Positions 16,602 through 23,948 of a stretch of DNA of 64,000 nt are shown one piece after another (the stretch's first letter is position 1; every line of letters starts with the position of its first letter). The notes beneath the pieces were generated by a model, which had not been told where the DNA came from, did not search any database, and worked only from the letters and a program-made list of their open reading frames with translations. Position numbers and translations under genes: made by a program. This stretch comes from Fimbriimonas sp. (GTDB taxonomy: Bacteria > Armatimonadota > Fimbriimonadia > Fimbriimonadales > Fimbriimonadaceae): assembly GCA_031292555.1 (NCBI GenBank), contig JARLGV010000071.1, positions 1-64,000 of the forward strand, in the 5' to 3' direction.

Positions 16602-17414
16602 TTGAGCAATAAGGCAGAGACCAAATCCGAAGGGTTTTTGCAGTGCGCCAACTGCAAGAAAATTCTCTTTTCGGTCGATTTCGAGCAGAACCTGCGCGTG
16701 TGCCCTAACTGCGGGCACCATCATCGGCTTTCTGCAACTCAGCGTATCGACATCACTTTCGATCCAGGCAGCTTCGTCGAGTTAGATCGGGACCTTCGAT
16801 CGGTCAACCCGCTCGAGTTTCCGGAGTATGCGGACAAACTGGCCGCCGCCATGGAACGCCAGGAAGCTAACGATTCGATGACGAGCGGAACCGCCACTTT
16901 GGGTGGAATCGCGGTCACAACGGCAGTAGCCGATTTCCACTTCATGGGTGGGTCGATGGGCTCCTTGAATGGCGAGAAGATCACGCGCACGCTCGAACGC
17001 GCGCGCGAATCGAATTGCCCGGCCATCGTGTTTTGTGCGTCAGGCGGAGCGCGTATGCAGGAGGGCCTTCTCTCTCTCATGCAAATGGCGAAAACCACGG
17101 CCGCTGCCCAACGGTGTTCCAAGGCAGGCGTGCCGTTCCTCGCTGTATTCACCGATCCGACGATGGCGGGAGTTCTCGCAAGCTACGCCTCGATCGCCGA
17201 CGTCATCCTCTCCGAGCCCAGAGCGCTTGTCGGCTTTGCGGGCTTACGAGTGAGCAAGCAGGCTGGAGTTGGCAAGGTGCCCGACGATTTCCAGACTGCG
17301 GAATTCGCCTTCAACCACGGGATGATCGACCGGATCGTTCCTCGCAAGGAGATGCGAACGACCCTCATCACGCTTATCAAATCCCTTGGAGGAGGCAAAC
17401 CCAGTGGAGCATAA
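16602..17414 (+). CDS. accD: Acetyl-CoA carboxylase carboxyltransferase, beta subunit
   Basis: 270 residues from TTG 16602 (LSNKAETKSEGFLQCANCKK). The four-cysteine zinc finger CANC-x16-CPNCGHHH is near the N-terminus. The crotonase-type fold follows, with GTATLGGIAV, the oxyanion region FCASGGARMQEGLLSLMQM and PTMAGVLASYA. It transfers the carboxyl group from carboxybiotin to acetyl-CoA with AccA in fatty-acid synthesis. The frame is open back to 16434, but that part has no zinc-finger-family similarity and would overlap the divergent Dop/PafA start; the exact start is uncertain. It overlaps the next small gene by 11 bp. Confidence 0.94.
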   Translation: MSNKAETKSEGFLQCANCKKILFSVDFEQNLRVCPNCGHHHRLSATQRIDITFDPGSFVELDRDLRSVNPLEFPEYADKLAAAMERQEANDSMTSGTATLGGIAVTTAVADFHFMGGSMGSLNGEKITRTLERARESNCPAIVFCASGGARMQEGLLSLMQMAKTTAAAQRCSKAGVPFLAVFTDPTMAGVLASYASIADVILSEPRALVGFAGLRVSKQAGVGKVPDDFQTAEFAFNHGMIDRIVPRKEMRTTLITLIKSLGGGKPSGA

Positions 17415-17745
17415 CCTGGACGGTTCCGAAATTCAAGAACTCCTTGCCGGCGCGCTTCAACAGGCGGAAAAACTCCAGGCAAGGATTGAAGCCGGCGAGG
17501 AGATCGACGAAAAGGAACTCACCGCACTCTCGCGGGTCATCGCCACTCAAATCGAAGAGGTCCGATCGCGGCTTGAAGCTGCCCTCGGTCCCATCGACGG
17601 CGAAGCGTTGCGTGAGCGCCTCCAAACGAATCTGACTCCGGAGGAGTTCGCTGAATGGGAAGCCGGCGAGGCCGAACGCCGGAAATTTCGAGACGAATTC
17701 GCGCTTGAGCAGCCAATCCGACGGCAATTGGAGGACCGCGCCTGA
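17404..17745 (+). CDS. Small charged helical protein between accD and accA
   Basis: 113 residues if GTG 17404 is the start (VEHNLDGSEIQELL); an in-frame TTG at 17386 is possible. The protein is rich in Glu, Gln, Arg and Leu, with heptad-like runs (EIQELLAGALQQAEKLQARI; TALSRVIATQIEEVRSRLEA). It has no hydrophobic segment and no cysteines, so it is probably a soluble coiled coil. It overlaps accD by 11 bp and ends 2 bp before the accA ATG, so it is fully embedded in the carboxyltransferase operon. It is not AccB (no MKM biotin site) and not AccC. Function unknown; a regulator or assembly factor of the carboxyltransferase is the obvious guess. Confidence 0.75.
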   Translation: MEHNLDGSEIQELLAGALQQAEKLQARIEAGEEIDEKELTALSRVIATQIEEVRSRLEAALGPIDGEALRERLQTNLTPEEFAEWEAGEAERRKFRDEFALEQPIRRQLEDRA

Positions 17746-17747
17746 GC

Positions 17748-18731
17748 ATGTACAAGACGCACAAAGAGTGGGAGCGGCCCCTGTACGAGCTTGAGGACGG
17801 AATAGCCAAGCTCAAAGAGATCGCCAAAAAGGAAAAGGACCCGCAGAAGCGGGAACAGCAGATGGCCAAGATCGCCGAATATGAAACTCGGCGCAACCGG
17901 TACGTCGAAGTAATGTACTCCAACCTCGGAGCGTGGGAGAAGGTACTAGTCGCTCGGGCGGAGAGGCGTCCATACACCTTGGACTATATTCAGGCCGTTT
18001 TCCATCACTTCATCGAACTGCAAGGGGATCGCAACGGTTTTGTGGACCACGCGATCGTCGGCGGGCCCGCCATGCTCGACAACCGGCCGGTGATGGTCGT
18101 CGGGCACCAGAAGGGCCGAACGATTCAGGAGCGGCAGTTACGCAACTTCGGCTACGCGCGCCCGGAAGGCTACCGCAAAGCTATCCGCCTATTTGAGATG
18201 GCTGAGCGTTTCCGGATGCCAGTCATTACCCTCATCGACACGCCCGGAGCAGACGCGGGTGTCGAGGCCGAGGCAAGAGGCATCAGTGAGGCCATTGCCG
18301 CCTCGATCTTCAAGATGTTCGAACTCACCGTTCCGTCCATTTCCGTGATTATCGGCGAGGGCGGCAGCGGAGGGGCGATTGGGATCGCTGCGTCGAACCG
18401 AGTCTTGATGCTGGAACACTCGATCTACTCGGTCATCGCCCCAGAGGGGTGCGCATCCATCCTTTGGCGACAAGCCGAAAGGGCGCCCGATGCGGCAAAG
18501 GCACTCAAACTGACTGCCCAGTCCGCCCTCGAATTCGAGTTGATCGACGAGATCATTCCCGAACCCACCGGTGGATCGGACAAAGACTGGCCGGCGACGT
18601 TCGGTCACGTCAAATCGGCGATTGTGAAGCATATCGGACTCCTTGATAAGTTCTCGCCTGAGGAAGTGTACGAGGATCGATACGCTCGATTCCGCAAGAT
18701 GGGGATCTTCGAAGACCTCCTGAACGACTGA
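17748..18731 (+). CDS. accA: Acetyl-CoA carboxylase carboxyltransferase, alpha subunit
   Basis: 327 residues, typical AccA. The N-terminal helical part (YELEDGIAKLKEIAKKEKDP) leads into the CoA-binding crotonase fold with HQKGRTIQERQLRNFGYARP, LIDTPGADAGVEAEARG, IIGEGGSGGAIGIA and PEGCASILWR. It partners AccD to form malonyl-CoA. The ATG lies 2 bp after the stop of the small coiled-coil gene. accB is not in the window, and the only biotin carboxylase here (51462) is in a catabolic context, so the other half of the enzyme is encoded elsewhere. A hairpin with a T-rich tail follows. Confidence 0.96.
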   Translation: MYKTHKEWERPLYELEDGIAKLKEIAKKEKDPQKREQQMAKIAEYETRRNRYVEVMYSNLGAWEKVLVARAERRPYTLDYIQAVFHHFIELQGDRNGFVDHAIVGGPAMLDNRPVMVVGHQKGRTIQERQLRNFGYARPEGYRKAIRLFEMAERFRMPVITLIDTPGADAGVEAEARGISEAIAASIFKMFELTVPSISVIIGEGGSGGAIGIAASNRVLMLEHSIYSVIAPEGCASILWRQAERAPDAAKALKLTAQSALEFELIDEIIPEPTGGSDKDWPATFGHVKSAIVKHIGLLDKFSPEEVYEDRYARFRKMGIFEDLLND

Positions 18732-18770
18732 GCCGGTCAGGCTGAGTAGCGCAGGTCACGATCGCAGTTC

Positions 18771-18810
18771 CTCGGGGCACGCCAACCTGGTGCGCCCCGG
18801 GGTTGTTTTG
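18771..18810 (+). terminator. Terminator after accA
   Basis: CGGGGCACGCCA (from 18773) pairs with TGGTGCGCCCCG (to about 18799) with two internal mismatches and a short loop. TTGTTTTGC follows. Position 40 bp after the accA stop and the T-rich tail fit an intrinsic terminator of the acc operon. Confidence 0.65.
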
Positions 18811-18812
18811 CT

Positions 18813-19008
18813 TCGACAGAGGTCTAGGGTACACGTCTCCTATTGCCATTTAGCACAGGCTGGCTGATTGGCCAACGAGTATGCCAGGTTCCGCAGACAG
18901 CAGCCACCTTGCGCCGCTGACGCAACCGGTTAAATAAATCTCGCGAATTCTCTCAAGGGAGTGATAGATCATCTATCGAATCGCAGTTATTTCAGCAGGA
19001 GGGCTCAA
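18813..19008. other. Structured intergenic region with operator-like palindrome
   Basis: No gene is visible here. Elements seen: TTGGCCAA palindrome near 18870; GGCTGGCTG near 18860 that can pair with CAGCAGCC near 18900 with one bulge; TTGCG-CCGCTGA-CGCAA hairpin near 18920; and a 15-bp palindrome GATAGATCATCTATC at 18963-18977 (7-bp arms, one central base). The last lies 31 bp upstream of the leader ORF start at 19009 and is a plausible operator. The stretch may be a long regulated 5' leader or a small RNA; no known RNA family fits convincingly. Confidence 0.45.
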
Positions 19009-19035
19009 ATGGGTCTTTCAGCGGAATTGACATGA
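19009..19035 (+). CDS. 8-codon leader ORF coupled to the next gene
   Basis: ATG 19009 is preceded by a near-perfect Shine-Dalgarno (AGGAGGG, 7 nt upstream) and encodes MGLSAELT before TGA 19033-19035. The stop overlaps the next ATG as ATGA. The strong ribosome site belongs to this mini-ORF and not to the 96-codon frame, so translation of the latter probably depends on re-initiation. There is no run of a single amino acid to suggest attenuation. Confidence 0.5.
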   Translation: MGLSAELT

Positions 19036-19322
19036 CTTGCGAATCGCCTCGAAACTGTGTGGCCTCGAAGCTTGAGGAGGCTCTCCACTACGTTGCCTTG
19101 CCGTCGATCTGCGCAGTCGCGTGCCTAGTAGTCCTCGGATTCAGGTCGCTTACGCAAAGTGATTCCACGGCGCCGACTCGGAATCCCAGCGTCGTGGTCA
19201 GTCAACACACGGCCTGTGAGTCCGAATGGCCGGGCAAGGACAACATGATCATGGCCGGCCATACGCGCATGATGACGAACCGCCGGAAACTCGGCCGAGC
19301 AAGGCGGAAGCGACGGGTCTAG
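19032..19322 (+). CDS. Small putative membrane protein, unknown
   Basis: 96 residues with one hydrophobic helix (about residues 20-40, YVALPSICAVACLVVLGF). A polar middle and a strongly basic tail (NRRKLGRARRKRRV) follow. Five cysteines are spread over the first 64 residues. It starts in an ATGA overlap with an 8-codon leader that carries the ribosome-binding site. No family is recognised and codon use is less typical than in neighbours, so a non-coding explanation remains possible. The basic tail could bind nucleic acid or be a membrane-surface anchor. Confidence 0.4.
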   Translation: MTCESPRNCVASKLEEALHYVALPSICAVACLVVLGFRSLTQSDSTAPTRNPSVVVSQHTACESEWPGKDNMIMAGHTRMMTNRRKLGRARRKRRV

Positions 19323-19338
19323 AGATGGCTTTAATGTT

Positions 19339-19397
19339 AAAGTTTCGCGGGAAACTTTCCCCATATCATTGGCATGTACGAAAAACGGTTGTAAAGT
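19339..19397 (+). promoter_or_regulatory. Inverted repeat plus sigma70-like promoter for the 19451 gene
   Basis: AAAGTTTCGCGGGAAACTTT (19339-19358) is an 8-bp perfect inverted repeat around GCGG. It is followed at 19369 by TTGGCA, a 17-bp spacer and TAAAGT (19392-19397). This is a fair -35/-10 pair 54 bp before ATG 19451. The repeat sits directly upstream of the -35, a position suited to an activator, but it could instead end the upstream transcript. Confidence 0.45.
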
Positions 19398-19450
19398 AAT
19401 GTAACTCCCTCGCTTCTGCTGCATCGAGTCCACGTGTTGGGGTGACCTTC

Positions 19451-19879
19451 ATGACCGCGTTTCCGATTCCACAGCCAAAACCGTCCGGAGGTCGGCCGCC
19501 CTTTGAGCCTCCGATTCACACGACCTACGACTCTTCGCCTGGAGACCACGGCGATCCGTTGCACGTCGTGTACGCAGACAGCGTCAAACAGCTTCTAAAG
19601 CATGTCGAGTCCGCAGAACCGGACCAATATTCGGTCTACTTGACGCTCATTCAGTTGCGAAAGAAGAACATCGAGCGCGAACTCGGCTTCGAACGTATGC
19701 TCGGCTTCGATTTGATGCCGCCCACGCTGTTCAATCTCTATTCACTTGAGGCGATGCTCGAGGAAAATGAGGTCACTCAGACGTACATCGGCCTTCTTGA
19801 GACTCTCGATCGAGTAGAAGGGAAATTGCTGGACAAGATGCGTGATCTAAACATCGACCCTCCTGCGTCTCATCTTTAG
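19451..19879 (+). CDS. Conserved-looking hypothetical protein
   Basis: 142 residues from ATG 19451 (a GTG at 19442 is possible). The Pro-rich N-terminus (PIPQPKPSGGRPPFEPP) is likely disordered. It is followed by mixed helical segments (SVKQLLKHVESAEP; VYLTLIQLRKKNIERELGFER; LFNLYSLEAMLEENEVTQTYIGLL). There is no transmembrane segment or signal peptide. The stop codon directly abuts the ATG of the TPR protein (no intervening base), so the two are a transcriptional and probably functional pair. No family recognised. Confidence 0.7.
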   Translation: MTAFPIPQPKPSGGRPPFEPPIHTTYDSSPGDHGDPLHVVYADSVKQLLKHVESAEPDQYSVYLTLIQLRKKNIERELGFERMLGFDLMPPTLFNLYSLEAMLEENEVTQTYIGLLETLDRVEGKLLDKMRDLNIDPPASHL

Positions 19880-20833
19880 ATGCAGGGCGAGGAGTCGAAC
19901 GTAAATCCGAGCGCAGATCCCAAACAGGTTGAGATCGATGCCCTTCGGGCCGAGTGGAATCGGCTGAAGGTCAAGTGCGCCGAAACAAAGGACCGGGACA
20001 TCCTGTCGGTCCTCAATATGCGGATCGACCAAATCGAGATCTCGCTCAAAGGTCTTGGCACCGATCAATCGGTGGAAGGCCACGCGGCAGCAGAGCCCGG
20101 GTCAAAGTCTGACGCCGAGGAAGTCGATGTCCTGGTGAACCTTCCTGAGCCAACTCCCGCCGAACTTGAGGAGGCGGAAAGACTCATCCGTCAAGCGCGC
20201 TTGGAGAAGCAGCGCGGAAACCAAAAGGCCGCTACCGCAGCACTCACCAAAGCAACCGAAGTCGCTCCCGGTTCAGCGGTCGTGATTGAAGCGATGGCAG
20301 ACGACTTGCTTGAACGCAAACTCATCAAGGAAGCCCGCAAGCTCCTAAAGCAGGCGGTGCGGCTCGATCCAAAGAACGTCGGGCTTGAGCGCAAGTATGC
20401 CGAAACCGTCCTCAGGGGTACATCTTCGATGTCGGTTGAGGATCAGCTTCGGTACGGGGTCAGCGATTCGGTGCTTTTGAGCGGCAACGACAACGTTGCG
20501 GGAATCGTCGCTGCCCGGTTCCTGTCCGCATTCATTCCTGGCGTTGGGCAGATGGTGATCGGAAGATCGGGGAAGGGCATTGTCCTGTTTGTATGCTATG
20601 CACTGTGCTTCGGGCTCCTCGTGCTCTGGCAAGACGATGTGAAGGCACTGCTCCTCATGTTCTCAAAGACCCATACCGGTTCGATCCATCCTCAGGTCTT
20701 CGTTCCGATCGTCGTCGGAACCATCGTGTGGATTGCGGCGATGGCCGATCTATCAGGAGGAGGATCTCGGACCCAGGCACGCCACACGAAGGTCGACCGG
20801 CCCATACCTCCCGTCGACCTTCCCTTCGAATAG
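19880..20833 (+). CDS. TPR protein with C-terminal TM2-like membrane domain
   Basis: 317 residues. An N-terminal helical region is followed by an acidic linker. A TPR-like block (about residues 95-175: ARLEKQRGNQKAATAALTKA, then LLKQAVRLDPKNVGLERKYA) comes next. A membrane part has FIPGVGQMVIGRSGKGIVLF and a second helix VFVPIVVGTIVWIAAMADL. The PGxGQ-x-GRxxKG pattern before a helix resembles TM2/DUF5683-type domains. It probably presents the TPR to the cytosol as a scaffold. Begins immediately after the stop of the preceding gene and converges on a PhyH gene with no gap. Confidence 0.72.
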   Translation: MQGEESNVNPSADPKQVEIDALRAEWNRLKVKCAETKDRDILSVLNMRIDQIEISLKGLGTDQSVEGHAAAEPGSKSDAEEVDVLVNLPEPTPAELEEAERLIRQARLEKQRGNQKAATAALTKATEVAPGSAVVIEAMADDLLERKLIKEARKLLKQAVRLDPKNVGLERKYAETVLRGTSSMSVEDQLRYGVSDSVLLSGNDNVAGIVAARFLSAFIPGVGQMVIGRSGKGIVLFVCYALCFGLLVLWQDDVKALLLMFSKTHTGSIHPQVFVPIVVGTIVWIAAMADLSGGGSRTQARHTKVDRPIPPVDLPFE

Positions 20834-21613
20834 TTACTTCACCGCCCCTTCGAAGAGTCTCGTGAACTTCTCTCCGCTTTTGGAGACGGTGGCGCCGTCC
20901 ATGTAGCAAACACTGAACGCACGCCGAGGGATCTCGGTACGGTTGACGTCGGAACTATGCAGGAGCCAGTTGTGCAAAAGGGCGACCTCTCCGGGCGCCA
21001 ACTCCATGTAAACGATGTCCTCCGACCGGCAGTACTCAACCGCCTGCTCCTCAGTCAAGAAGCCAGAACCGTGGCTCGGATTGATTAGCCCTTGCCGGTG
21101 GCTGCCTGGAATCACTTCAACGCATCCATTCGCCTTCGTCGCCGGATCCAATGCCGTCCAGAGGGTGATGAGTGGCTGGCGATCCAGGTCGGTCCACGCA
21201 TCCTGGTGCCACGGGAGTTTGGTTCCCTGGTTGGCCGGCTTGTTCATAAACATCGCCCGAAAGCAACCGACCGGTGTATCGTGCCCATACACTCGGGTGC
21301 AGATCTCATGAAAGATCGGATGCTCAAGATACTTCCGAAACAGGTCGTCGATCTCCAAATTCTGGATCTTCCGGTAGCCGAGGGTCTCGCCTTTCCAGCC
21401 GTTCGACTGTTCACCGGCGTCGTTATACTTTCCGGTCACACTGTCCAACTGCATCATAAGGCGGGAGTAGTCCAGACTTGCCTTGCCAAGCATGATCTCG
21501 TCGATCCTCCCCTGAAGCGCCGCGAGTTCCTGATCGCTGATCAACTGTCCCAAATTGAGATAGCCTCGCTCTTCGTATCGTGCCCATATATCGTCGGTGA
21601 TGAAGGTGCTCAT
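20834..21613 (-). CDS. Phytanoyl-CoA dioxygenase (PhyH) family protein
   Basis: 259-residue Fe(II)/2-oxoglutarate dioxygenase-like protein. The facial triad is readable: HxD in PWHQDAWTD (about residues 134-142) and the distal His in LLHNWLLHSSDVNRT. Arg in EIPRRAFSV is a candidate 2-oxoglutarate ligand. The double-stranded beta-helix signature GCVEVIPGSHRQG lies between. Family members hydroxylate diverse small molecules; the substrate is unknown. It is transcribed divergently from an AraC-type regulator with a 74-bp shared region, a common arrangement for a regulated single-enzyme module. One of three PhyH-family genes in the window. Confidence 0.87.
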   Translation of the reverse strand: MSTFITDDIWARYEERGYLNLGQLISDQELAALQGRIDEIMLGKASLDYSRLMMQLDSVTGKYNDAGEQSNGWKGETLGYRKIQNLEIDDLFRKYLEHPIFHEICTRVYGHDTPVGCFRAMFMNKPANQGTKLPWHQDAWTDLDRQPLITLWTALDPATKANGCVEVIPGSHRQGLINPSHGSGFLTEEQAVEYCRSEDIVYMELAPGEVALLHNWLLHSSDVNRTEIPRRAFSVCYMDGATVSKSGEKFTRLFEGAVK

Positions 21614-21625
21614 AGCTGTTCAGCA

Positions 21626-21679
21626 TAGTATGAAGCCAGTAAATATCCCATGCATTCTAGAGCCTCTGTTTTATACTAT
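21626..21679. promoter_or_regulatory. Divergent promoter region with inverted ATAGTAT/ATACTAT
   Basis: Two -10-like hexamers face outward: CATACT on the - strand (21628-21633) for the PhyH gene and TATACT on the + strand (21672-21677) for the AraC gene. Each lies within an ATAGTAT/ATACTAT inverted repeat (21626-21632 and 21673-21679). The symmetrical layout between regulator and enzyme suggests regulation of both promoters by the AraC protein; this is inferred from position. Confidence 0.45.
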
Positions 21680-21687
21680 CTGTTCGA

Positions 21688-22449
21688 ATGGATGATCTCT
21701 CCTTCATCGTGGCCACCCATGTTCCCCACGCGACCCACTCGGTGGCGAAGCACTTAGTCGGATATGCGACGATCCAGTACATGGAATATGGCAGCCTCTT
21801 GTTGCGATACGACGACCGCCACTATTCAATGGAAGGCAAGTGGTTCTGGACGGCCTACCCTGGTCCATACACGGTATTCCATCGTGCCGACGGTTCCCGC
21901 TCATGGAACCATCGGCACCTGGCCTTTCAGGGCCCGCTCGTGAGCCAGTGGATGTCGGACGGTCTCTGGCCGACCGAGCCCCAGCCGGCCCCGGAGGGTA
22001 AAGAGTGGTCAGCCTATTTTGATGAAATGGCCCGGCTCGCGCTGACGCCGAGCCGATGGGGCCGATTGCGCGGCCTTAACATGCTTGAAGGACTCCTGCT
22101 GGAGTTGGCAGAGGCACGTCAGGCGCCCGATGCATCGGACAGTTGGCTTGCCGGCGTACTTACGGACCTGCGGTCGGGCGGCATGGACTACCAGGCGATC
22201 GCGGATCGGAGCGGCGTTTCCTTGAGCACGCTTCGAAGGCGATTCATCCAAGCGACCGGTACACCGCTTCACAAGCACGCGCTTTTGGCCAAGACGGCCA
22301 AGGCGAGGACCCTTCTCGTCGAAACCGAATTACCGGTAAAGGCGATTGCCGACAGCCTTGGCTACCAGAATGTGTACTTCTTTTCTCGCCAATTCAAGCG
22401 GTTCACCGGCGTCTCGCCCGCCACATATCGCGGCAGAGGTCCGGAGTAG
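21688..22449 (+). CDS. AraC-family transcriptional regulator
   Basis: 253 residues. The N-terminal half looks like the cupin-type sensor of AraC proteins. The C-terminal 100 residues carry two helix-turn-helix units: GGMDYQAIADRSGVSLSTLRRRF (shown in part) and the signature VKAIADSLGYQNVYFFSRQFKRFTG, ending SPATYRG. Such proteins usually activate adjacent genes on binding a small ligand. It is divergent from a PhyH dioxygenase and probably controls it. It ends 12 bp before the converging translin-like gene. Confidence 0.9.
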   Translation: MDDLSFIVATHVPHATHSVAKHLVGYATIQYMEYGSLLLRYDDRHYSMEGKWFWTAYPGPYTVFHRADGSRSWNHRHLAFQGPLVSQWMSDGLWPTEPQPAPEGKEWSAYFDEMARLALTPSRWGRLRGLNMLEGLLLELAEARQAPDASDSWLAGVLTDLRSGGMDYQAIADRSGVSLSTLRRRFIQATGTPLHKHALLAKTAKARTLLVETELPVKAIADSLGYQNVYFFSRQFKRFTGVSPATYRGRGPE

Positions 22450-22461
22450 CCGGAAGGAGTA

Positions 22462-23109
22462 TCAGCCACGGCCGGTACCGCGGCTGAACATCTCCCGCGC
22501 TGCCTGAAGTTCGCGAACGAGCTCCTGTTGCGAAGCCGTCGCGGTCAGGTCGCTGCGAGTTCGCTCGATGACCGCCCTTAGCGCATCGCAGGTTCGGCGC
22601 AGGCCGCCTGTCATCGAATCCGCATAGTCGAATGTGATGAGGTCGTCGTAGATCGTTTCCATCTGGATCAGAATCGCCGTTGCGGCCCCAATGTTGCCGC
22701 GCCGCATTTCGTCCAGGGCAAACCGTCTGACTTCGCTCGCCGCCTCACCCATTCCGTTCAGATAGCTCATTACCTGAGCGCCGAGGTCGCCGACCGTCGG
22801 ATATGGCCTACCGAGGACGATCGCAAGTACCGCGGCCGCTTCGACCATCTCTTTTTCCGTGTCGTGCAGATACGCCGGGTTCAACTCGGGATGGGGCTTG
22901 AGCAGATCTCGAGCCGCCTTGGCCACGACTTTGGCTTCTTCAAGGAGTGTTTCGGCCTCCTCAAACTGGTGTCGATGGACATGGCGGATCGACTTGGCTG
23001 CCAATTGTCCCAGCTTCCGGCATTGGACAAGCACCGCTTCCCTTGCCTCGTGCATCCCCTGCGCCTGTTCTTTCAAGCTCGCAACGATCGATTCCCAGTT
23101 ATCCGCCAA
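22462..23109 (-). CDS. Translin-family protein
   Basis: 215 residues, all-helical. The order AREAVLVQCRKLGQLAAKSI, HVHRHQFEEAETLLEEA, LLKPHPELNPAYLHDTEKEM, VEAAAVLAIVLGRPYPT, DEMRRGNIGAATAILIQME and IYDDLITFDY fits the translin/TRAX family. In prokaryotes this family is often misnamed haloacid dehalogenase. Translins form hollow octamers that bind and may cleave short single-stranded RNA or DNA. The E-x-x-E in helix 5 (KEMVEA) and late acidic residues are candidate nuclease positions, as in TRAX. The TTG start at 23109 overlaps the radC 3' end by 11 bp, so the two are coupled. Bacterial role unknown. Confidence 0.75.
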   Translation of the reverse strand: MADNWESIVASLKEQAQGMHEAREAVLVQCRKLGQLAAKSIRHVHRHQFEEAETLLEEAKVVAKAARDLLKPHPELNPAYLHDTEKEMVEAAAVLAIVLGRPYPTVGDLGAQVMSYLNGMGEAASEVRRFALDEMRRGNIGAATAILIQMETIYDDLITFDYADSMTGGLRRTCDALRAVIERTRSDLTATASQQELVRELQAAREMFSRGTGRG

Positions 23110-23767
23110 TCCTTACTCCCGATACCACGCTTACAGCGTACCGTTCGCCGAGGACGATATGATCGTGAACGGGAATGTCTACTAGCTCGCCGATCTCTCG
23201 AAGCCGCTTGGTGACAGTGTGGTCTTCAGGGCTGGGGGTGGGATCGCCGCTCGGGTGGTTGTGGGCGACGATCAGGGAGGATGCGCCCTCTCGAATGGCT
23301 TCACGGAAAACCTCACGGGGTCCGACCAGGCTCATGGTCAAGGTGCCGATATGTACTTCAACGACGCGCATGACCGCGTTCTTCGCATCGAGGAGAATCG
23401 CCAAGAAGAATTCCTTCTTCATGCGTCGATAGTTGGCAAGCAGTTCGACCGCATCCTCCGGGCATTCGATATAGTCGATCTGCCCCCGACCAGACCCAGC
23501 GGTTCGTCGCCCCAGTTCGATCAAGGCGAGGCATCGCACCGCTTCGAATCCGTAGAGCCCAAACGAGTCGCCTAGGTCGTGGGCGGCAAGATCGCGAAAG
23601 CGATGGATCTTGCCGTACTTGCGAACGAGGTCGATTGCGCTCGGCTCATTCCCTTCCACGTCCTCTTCGCGGCGCGAGAAGCCCACACTTACTAAGTCCG
23701 TAAGCGACGCGGAACTCGCGCCTGTAAGCTGCACCCTCCTATAGGCGTTCGTCCCATCGCTTTCCAT
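23099..23767 (-). CDS. radC: RadC/DUF2466 JAB-domain protein
   Basis: 222 residues from ATG 23767 (MESDGTNAYRRVQ). An N-terminal helix-hairpin-helix-like part (LTDLVSVGFSRREEDVEGN; LGDSFGLYGFEAVR) precedes the JAMM metal site HNHPSGDPTPSPED (about residues 165-178). LLDAKNAVM and a C-terminal VHDHIVLGERYAVSV complete the domain. RadC proteins are linked by association to recombination and mobile DNA, but the enzymatic activity is unsettled. The in-frame extension to 23941 is Ala-rich, arises partly from a GC hairpin, and is not family-like. It overlaps the translin-like gene by 11 bp. Confidence 0.88.
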   Translation of the reverse strand: MESDGTNAYRRVQLTGASSASLTDLVSVGFSRREEDVEGNEPSAIDLVRKYGKIHRFRDLAAHDLGDSFGLYGFEAVRCLALIELGRRTAGSGRGQIDYIECPEDAVELLANYRRMKKEFFLAILLDAKNAVMRVVEVHIGTLTMSLVGPREVFREAIREGASSLIVAHNHPSGDPTPSPEDHTVTKRLREIGELVDIPVHDHIVLGERYAVSVVSGVRIGG

Positions 23768-23900
23768 CCCAGTATTATTGCAGACCGCCGAAGGCTCGGC
23801 GCCCCGAAGTTGCGGAAGCGCATCGAACAAACGAGACAAGCGGACAGAATTCGTAGTCGCACGCATGCCACCCGCTTGGCCATCATCCGCAACCCCCGTA

Positions 23901-23923
23901 GCCGCTGCCTCCGCGGCAGCGGC
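23901..23923 (-). terminator. GC-rich hairpin after ispG
   Basis: GCCGCTGCC (23901-23909) pairs perfectly with GGCAGCGGC (23915-23923) around a 5-nt loop. It lies 26 bp downstream of the ispG stop on the - strand. No U tract follows. It may end or attenuate ispG transcription before radC. Confidence 0.45.
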
Positions 23924-23948
23924 CATGCGGGCTGCGGGCATGACGGCG

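Noticed and set aside
18880-18910. Segment resembling the SRP RNA apical core (CAGG...AGCAGCC)
   Set aside because: Spacing matches, but the tetraloop and the helices on either side of the symmetric loop do not pair properly. Not enough for an SRP RNA call.
19125-19433. 102-codon - strand frame opposite the small membrane protein
   Set aside because: No ribosome site, no hydrophobic or domain pattern, and it runs through the inverted repeat and promoter at 19339-19397.
23768-23941. 58-residue N-terminal extension of RadC
   Set aside because: Ala-rich stretch arises from a GC hairpin and neighbouring sequence; RadC similarity begins after ATG 23767.
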